Of a stretch of 11,383 nucleotides of DNA, positions 7,021 through 11,383 are shown piece by piece. Below the pieces are notes generated by a model. The model worked only from the letters and a program-made list of their open reading frames with translations. It searched no databases and was not told where the DNA came from. The translations under genes were made by a program, and so were the position numbers. How positions within the stretch are numbered: position 1 is the stretch's first letter; the number at the start of each line of letters is the position of its first letter. The stretch comes from Leptospira sp. (GTDB taxonomy: Bacteria; Spirochaetota; Leptospiria; Leptospirales; Leptospiraceae): assembly GCA_021413405.1 (NCBI GenBank), contig JAIOQL010000698.1:1-11383 (forward strand), in the 5' to 3' direction.

Positions 7021-8627
7021 TTAATCGCCTCTTCTTTTTCCCGGGCCTTCAGGCTGATGTGTACCATATAAGTTATGAATATAAAGATTGCGATGATGCT
7101 CAAGAATACATATCGTGCGATACTTGCTTTTTCTACGGCCTGCTCTACCGGTTTTCCTGCGTTAAGCGCCATATCTCTTGCAAGATCTACGTTCATTCCG
7201 TTGATATAATCGGGCATTTTCTGATATATGAAAAAAATGAAAATAGTGATGAGGAAAGAAGGGGTAATGTATTTAATTATGAAATTGAATAGAGGAGGAA
7301 TCTTAAGAATTGCGCCCTTGTGTCCATCCTCCAGTGCTTTCTCCGCTCCAATTTTCCAGCCATAAATGATTACCTGGATTGTAGCAAGTATATAAATCAG
7401 AAACGTTCCAACCCAGAAATCGGTGTGATCGAGCGCGGCAAAATCATGACTGAAGTAAATAATCGGGAGTGTCAATGTGAATGTAAAAATGAATATTATC
7501 GGAACGGAATACTTTCTCCTGATATGAAATCCTTCTTCGATAAAAGTGATCCCGGGTTGAAGCATAGTTACTGATGATGTGATCGCCGCAATAAAAAGGA
7601 GGAAAAACCAGACTGCACCGAAGATCTGTCCTGCAGGCATCAGAGAAAAAACTGCCGGAAGGGCGATGAATCCCATCCCGAATGTTCCAAAAGTCGCTAC
7701 GCTTGCTCCGAGGAACATAAATCCCAAAGGGATCGTGATCATTCCGCCCATTCCCACTTCAACAAATTCATTGAGTGCAGCCGCGGACAGACCGGATAAA
7801 GTTACATCATCCTTGTCAGTAAGATAACTCGAAAAAATAAGAACAATTCCGAATCCCACAGAAAGTGAAAAGAAAATCTGGCCTGCCGCGGCAATCCAGA
7901 CTTCAGCTTTCAGAAGGGCTGTCCAGTCAGGATTCCACATTTTGCCAAGACCTCTATCAATGCCGTCTAACGTCAGAACTCTGACCAGAACAATAATGGA
8001 ACACACAAGCAAAAGCGGGATTGCAATTTTTGCAAATGTTTCGAGACCCTTCGCGATTCCGCGGTAGATCAGGTAGAAGTTCATTATATAACAAAGAACA
8101 GTGTAGAACAGAATTTTACCATAGAATGCAGAGCCATTCTGCTCAAGACCAACGAGCGAGATAAAATGTGATCCTGCCTTTTTAACTACCTCGTCTGTGA
8201 CACCCGGAGAATTTGCGCTGAGGGCTGCCGGATTGAGATCAATCCCGCCGGTAATGAAATCAATTGCATATGACAGGCACCACGCTTCGATAAACACATA
8301 ATAGACATATATTAGTATTGGAATGATGATTCCGATTGCACTCACAATACGAAGCGGAAACCCTGAGAGGAAATTGCGAAAAATATTCGGAGCGCTATGA
8401 CCATGTTTTCCCCCCATCCGGCCCATAATCCATTCTGAAAGACAGACAGGAATTCCGAGAATCAGGAAACTGATGATATAGGGTATCATGAATGCTCCGC
8501 CACCATTCTGAACTGCCTGTCCGGGGAACCGAAGAAAATTTCCGAGACCGATTGCACAGCTTGCTACAGCCAGAATTACTCCTGCACGTGAAGACCAGGA
8601 TTCTTTCGGTGGATGATGATCGGCCAT
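7017..8627 (-). CDS. LeuT-type Na+-dependent amino acid symporter (NSS/SNF family)
   Basis: Inner-membrane sodium:amino-acid symporter of 536 residues with about 12 hydrophobic segments, close in pattern to LeuT. Helix 1 has SCAIGLGNFLRFP (23-35) followed by NGGGAFMIPY. Helix 3 has YVYYVFIEAW, matching LeuT Tyr108. Helix 6 has FFSLSVGFG, matching LeuT Phe253 to Phe259 with Thr254 changed to Ser. Helix 7 has LNEFVE, keeping the Asn286 sodium ligand and Glu290, a mark of chloride-independent bacterial members. Helix 8 has AAITSS, keeping Thr354 and Ser355 of the second sodium site. Cys24 replaces LeuT Asn21. The substrate is probably a neutral amino acid, but the exact one is not predictable. 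It lies 42 bases after serA and overlaps the small membrane protein gene by 4 bases. ATG 8627 has no strong ribosome binding site. Confidence 0.93.
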   Translation of the reverse strand: MADHHPPKESWSSRAGVILAVASCAIGLGNFLRFPGQAVQNGGGAFMIPYIISFLILGIPVCLSEWIMGRMGGKHGHSAPNIFRNFLSGFPLRIVSAIGIIIPILIYVYYVFIEAWCLSYAIDFITGGIDLNPAALSANSPGVTDEVVKKAGSHFISLVGLEQNGSAFYGKILFYTVLCYIMNFYLIYRGIAKGLETFAKIAIPLLLVCSIIVLVRVLTLDGIDRGLGKMWNPDWTALLKAEVWIAAAGQIFFSLSVGFGIVLIFSSYLTDKDDVTLSGLSAAALNEFVEVGMGGMITIPLGFMFLGASVATFGTFGMGFIALPAVFSLMPAGQIFGAVWFFLLFIAAITSSVTMLQPGITFIEEGFHIRRKYSVPIIFIFTFTLTLPIIYFSHDFAALDHTDFWVGTFLIYILATIQVIIYGWKIGAEKALEDGHKGAILKIPPLFNFIIKYITPSFLITIFIFFIYQKMPDYINGMNVDLARDMALNAGKPVEQAVEKASIARYVFLSIIAIFIFITYMVHISLKAREKEEAIK

Positions 8628-8669
8628 ATAGGAATGGAATTTTATGATTTATAAAAAAACAAGTTCAAA

Positions 8670-9935
8670 TCAGTAAAGGATCCTGGTTTTGATAGAATGA
8701 GGATGTTTTACGAGCTGTTCTTTCACTTTATCTCCAAGATTCTTGTCAATATCCATGATCAGGTATCCAATTTCACCGGAAGTGCTGAGATATTGTGAAA
8801 GAATATTTGCTCCCAATTCAGAAACAATACTGTTTATATCGCGCAGAAAGCCGGGCTGATTTTTGTGGACGTTCAGAATTCTGTAATACTCTTTCTGTAT
8901 AGGTAATTCGAGGTTCGGGAAATTCACCGCAAAAGAAGTTGAACCGTTGTTGATATATTTTACGAGTTTGGTCGCAACCTCGGTTCCTATATTTCTTTGC
9001 GCTTCTTCCGTGCTTCCCCCAATGTGTGGAGTCAGTATTACATTTGGCAGGTTCTGGAGTGGAGAAATAAATGTGTCATTGTTTGTTTTCGGTTCCTCAG
9101 GGAATACATCTATGGCAGCACCGGCAATATGCTTTGATTTGAGAGCTTCGGTTAATGCATCGATGTTTATTACTTTTCCGCGTGACGCATTCAGAATATA
9201 AGAACCCTTCTTCATTCCTGCAATTTCCTCACGACCCAATAGATTCATCGTATCCGGATTTTCCGGCACATGGAATGTAATGAAATCGGAAACAGAAAGA
9301 AGTTCATTATAGGTTGAAACAGAAATTGCATTTCCAAGAGGAAGTTTTGTCTGGATGTCATAAAAGTAAACCTTCATCCCCATTGCTTCCGCAAGGACGG
9401 AAACCTGCGTTCCTATATGACCATATCCAACGATGCCCAGATTTTTTCCGCGCACCTCGAAACATCCTTCGGAAATTTTATTCCACTTTCCATTGTGGGC
9501 ATCGCGAAGATAATCTCCAATTTTTCTTGCGAGAAAAATAATTTCTGCAATAACAAGTTCTGCAACGCTCCTCGTATTGCTATAAGGTGCATTAAAAACA
9601 GGTATTCCCGATTTTTCTGCATCATCAAGTGCAACCTGGTTTGTCCCGATACAGAAACATCCGACAGTCAGAAGCTTGTTCGCATGTTTTAAAACTTCCT
9701 TTGTGATATTCGTTTTGCTTCTTATCCCGAGAACATGCACATCCCTGATCGCTTCTGACAGTTCTGCTTCCGAATAAGCACCCTTCACAAGCTGAACATT
9801 GAAACCGTCTTCCTTGAACATGTTGAAAGCATTCGTGTGAATGTTTTCAAGCAGAAGAACATTGATTTTACTTTTGGGAAATGAAATCATATCGTGTTTT
9901 TTACCTTTTAAACTCTCTGATCCACTTTTTTTCAT
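8670..9935 (-). CDS. serA: D-3-phosphoglycerate dehydrogenase, serine-regulated type
   Basis: Catalyses the first step of serine synthesis, oxidising 3-phosphoglycerate with NAD+; cytoplasmic. The frame closely follows E. coli SerA: VGCFCIGTNQ (91-100), FNAPYSNTRSVAELV (114-128), the Rossmann motif GYGHIG (170-175) with Asp193, active-site Arg252 (ASRG), Glu281 (FPEEP) and His304 (TPHIGGST). The C-terminal ACT domain keeps the residues matching E. coli His344, Asn346 and Asn364, seen here as VHKNQPG and GANILSQYL (His357, Asn359, Asn377), so feedback inhibition by serine is expected. The frame given uses ATG 9935 (421 residues). ATG 9890 (Met16) gives 406 residues, closer to the E. coli 410, and may be the true start; neither has a strong ribosome binding site. 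It is probably the first gene of the unit with the symporter, small protein and dinG. Confidence 0.96.
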   Translation of the reverse strand: MKKSGSESLKGKKHDMISFPKSKINVLLLENIHTNAFNMFKEDGFNVQLVKGAYSEAELSEAIRDVHVLGIRSKTNITKEVLKHANKLLTVGCFCIGTNQVALDDAEKSGIPVFNAPYSNTRSVAELVIAEIIFLARKIGDYLRDAHNGKWNKISEGCFEVRGKNLGIVGYGHIGTQVSVLAEAMGMKVYFYDIQTKLPLGNAISVSTYNELLSVSDFITFHVPENPDTMNLLGREEIAGMKKGSYILNASRGKVINIDALTEALKSKHIAGAAIDVFPEEPKTNNDTFISPLQNLPNVILTPHIGGSTEEAQRNIGTEVATKLVKYINNGSTSFAVNFPNLELPIQKEYYRILNVHKNQPGFLRDINSIVSELGANILSQYLSTSGEIGYLIMDIDKNLGDKVKEQLVKHPHSIKTRILY

Positions 9936-10015
9936 TTCAGAAAAAATTCCTATTCATATTTTTGACTTCGGATGTTATCAATAACTAAAAATTTATTAAT
10001 CCAGGTGTATACTAT
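9936..10015. promoter_or_regulatory. Divergent promoter region, serA and lipoprotein
   Basis: This is the only divergent gene boundary in the window, 80 AT-rich bases. Besides the serA promoter candidate, the + strand carries TTGACT (9962-9967) with a poor -10-like taaaaa 18 bases on. The two promoter candidates interleave. The ribosome binding site aggtg (10003-10007) lies 8 bases before the lipoprotein ATG. Confidence 0.4.
9953..9981 (-). promoter_or_regulatory. Candidate sigma-70 promoter for serA
   Basis: Read on the - strand, TTGATA (9976-9981) is followed after exactly 17 bases by TATGAA (9953-9958), close to the housekeeping consensus. Transcription would start near 9946, only about 10 bases before ATG 9935 but about 55 before ATG 9890. 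This favours the inner start of serA. Seen by eye only. Confidence 0.45.
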
Positions 10016-10561
10016 ATGAAAAAAATATTCGGTTTATTCTTTCTGTTCTTTGCAATTCTACTTTCCGGTTCGTGCACATCTCTCCAGGTGATCCAGGAAC
10101 CAAACCTGGGACGGATTGTTGTCCGGACACAATCAATCTGTTTCTCCTTGTTCGCCCCTTTCTATACACCCTGGTGCTTTGAATGTAAACCAAACAGCAT
10201 ACTCCTGAAAGGAATCATGGAGAATTCTTCGGGGACGAGGACTTTATTTCTCGAATATTATCTCAAAACATTTGAAACAGAACTACCGGTTGGTGTTTCC
10301 CTGAAACTGGATAACCAGTATTTTATTTTGAAAAAGACAGAGACCAGTTACGGGGAAAACCTGAAAATTGTATCAGAACTGGCCCCGGAACTGATTCCAA
10401 AAATCGAATCTGCCGGAACCGTGCTACTGAGCTATTCAAGCAGATCTGAAACTCTGAATATCGAATTTTCTTCGGGAGAACGCAAAAATTTCCTGAATTT
10501 CCTGAAGGGATTGAACGAAAAAATTTCGTCTCTCGACAAAATGAATATTCAAAAACTTTAG
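10016..10561 (+). CDS. Putative small lipoprotein
   Basis: A 181-residue protein whose N-terminus MKKIFGLFFLFFAILLSGSC is a lipoprotein-type signal peptide: two lysines, a phenylalanine-rich hydrophobic core, then Leu-Ser-Gly-Ser before Cys20. Ser at -3 departs from the E. coli consensus, but spirochaetal lipoboxes tolerate such changes. The mature part has three further cysteines (Cys42, Cys54, Cys57, the last two as CFEC), followed by predicted beta strands (LFLEYYLKTF, VSLKLDNQYFILKK) and a helical C-terminal tail. I recognise no family. The start ATG 10016 has aggtg 8 bases upstream. The last four bases (10558-10561) overlap the end of the converging acyl-CoA dehydrogenase gene. Membrane attachment is inferred from the signal; which membrane is unknown. 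Confidence 0.8.
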   Translation: MKKIFGLFFLFFAILLSGSCTSLQVIQEPNLGRIVVRTQSICFSLFAPFYTPWCFECKPNSILLKGIMENSSGTRTLFLEYYLKTFETELPVGVSLKLDNQYFILKKTETSYGENLKIVSELAPELIPKIESAGTVLLSYSSRSETLNIEFSSGERKNFLNFLKGLNEKISSLDKMNIQKL

Positions 10562-11383
10562 AATTTGATAATTGAATCCATTTTTTCAAGGCTGTTGAAA
10601 ATTCCGCCTGGATCTGCAAACCCCGACTTTCCCCGGTAAAGAATTTCCGCATATCCATTGGCTAATAACGCATAAATATTTTCTTTTTCTGGAAAATCTT
10701 TTTTGAATGCAACAGCTTCTTCCATTAGACTTGAGAGTGCAAAACATCCGTAAATGAGCTCACAAACGGCAATCCTGTTCATATCGATCCATTCTCCGGA
10801 AAGCTGCAACAGTTTATCAAGCTCATCTTTTTTAGATTCATAAACTCCAATTGAATAGGAGAGTTCTCTCAAACTTTCCGAATCCCTTGTGCTTTTTTGC
10901 AATTCTTCTTCGAATGATTTTTTGACCTGCGGCCTTCCGAATGCATGGAGAACATGGTCTGCTATGATATGGTGGGTTCCTTCCCATGTTTCATTGATGA
11001 TCGAATCGTTGTGCAGTCTCGGAAGGCAGGAGAAATCTCCGAGAATTCCGTTTCCTCCTAGGAGAATTATCGCTTCTTTCGTCTGCCAGGTAGCATGGGT
11101 AGATGAAATGTATTTCAGAAGAGGGGTTATCACCTGTTCTGCTTTTATTTTTTTTTCAATATAGTCCAGATTCAAAAAAACAGAATGTGTGAGTGCTGTT
11201 TGCAGAATTTTCATTTCTGATAGACTTCTCATTACTGCCGGAAATTGTGATATTTTTTTTCCATAGGCCTCCCGGATCAGTGAATATTCATAGGCCTCCA
11301 TATAGGCTCTCCGCGAAGCTCCCAAAGCAGCGATCCCTACATGGATTCTCGAAGTTTTTATTACATATTTTATCAGGTTCGCA
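10558..11383 (-). CDS. Acyl-CoA dehydrogenase family protein, AidB-like, 5' end missing
   Basis: C-terminal part of a flavin-dependent acyl-CoA dehydrogenase-fold protein; the frame is open to the window edge, so the start lies outside. Visible parts, on the - strand from 11382: an RIHVGIAALGASRRAYMEAY helix, EAYGKKISQFPAVMRSLSEM (substrate and FAD-binding helices of the C-terminal domain), ILLGGNGIL, and NETWEGTHHI. The Glu of WEGT (codon 10981-10983) sits where medium-chain enzymes have their catalytic base. About 140 residues follow WEGT, far more than the roughly 30-40 of ordinary acyl-CoA dehydrogenases. This resembles AidB and related proteins with an extra C-terminal region, so its role may be other than plain beta-oxidation. 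It ends with a 4-base tail-to-tail overlap with the lipoprotein gene. Confidence 0.85.
   Translation of the reverse strand, partial: ANLIKYVIKTSRIHVGIAALGASRRAYMEAYEYSLIREAYGKKISQFPAVMRSLSEMKILQTALTHSVFLNLDYIEKKIKAEQVITPLLKYISSTHATWQTKEAIILLGGNGILGDFSCLPRLHNDSIINETWEGTHHIIADHVLHAFGRPQVKKSFEEELQKSTRDSESLRELSYSIGVYESKKDELDKLLQLSGEWIDMNRIAVCELIYGCFALSSLMEEAVAFKKDFPEKENIYALLANGYAEILYRGKSGFADPGGIFNSLEKMDSIIKF

Noticed and set aside
10323..10658. 111-codon - strand frame across the lipoprotein gene.
   Set aside because: Overlaps two better-supported genes; low-complexity shadow composition.

Overview
This 11.4 kb window is a densely packed bacterial chromosome segment. Gaps between genes are all under 100 bases, and I see no RNA genes, insertion sequences, CRISPR arrays or obvious intrinsic terminators. 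Base composition is moderately AT-rich. The gene set suggests a diderm, with a secreted protein, a lipoprotein with a relaxed lipobox, an E. coli-type serine-sensitive SerA and a LeuT-type transporter. A Leptospira-like spirochaete is my best guess, but this is inference, not proof.

Left part, + strand (1-3964): the 3' part of a chorismate-binding aminodeoxychorismate synthase (pabB), a one-helix membrane protein with an 11-residue coiled-coil repeat, the fluoride channel gene crcB/fluC, asparaginyl-tRNA synthetase (asnS) and a TPR-like protein. Gaps are 12, 0, 12 and 52 bases, so this looks like one transcription unit. The first four genes lie in the same reading frame, and single TGA codons separate the coiled-coil gene, crcB and asnS.

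Middle part, - strand (9935 down to 3939): serA, a LeuT-type Na+/amino-acid symporter, a 44-codon single-helix membrane protein, a DinG-family helicase, and a secreted protein with an LPP20/FlgT-like C-terminal region. The transporter and small gene overlap by 4 bases (ATGA). The small gene and dinG overlap by 1 base (TAG/GTG), so these three are probably translationally coupled. The small protein resembles in architecture the accessory subunits of neurotransmitter:sodium symporters such as MetS, and is the most useful new annotation here.

Right part: a divergent intergenic region with a good promoter candidate for serA, a small lipoprotein gene on the + strand, and the 3' part of an acyl-CoA dehydrogenase (AidB-like) gene on the - strand that runs off the window.

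The two converging gene pairs (TPR protein/secreted protein, lipoprotein/acyl-CoA dehydrogenase) overlap tail to tail by 26 and 4 bases with no terminator between them. The DinG protein lacks the fourth cysteine of its iron-sulfur motif, which is serine. The palindrome TTCCGGAA and its core CCGG are strongly over-represented on both strands. I do not see a clearly new defence or mobile system here; the novelty lies in small features of otherwise ordinary genes.
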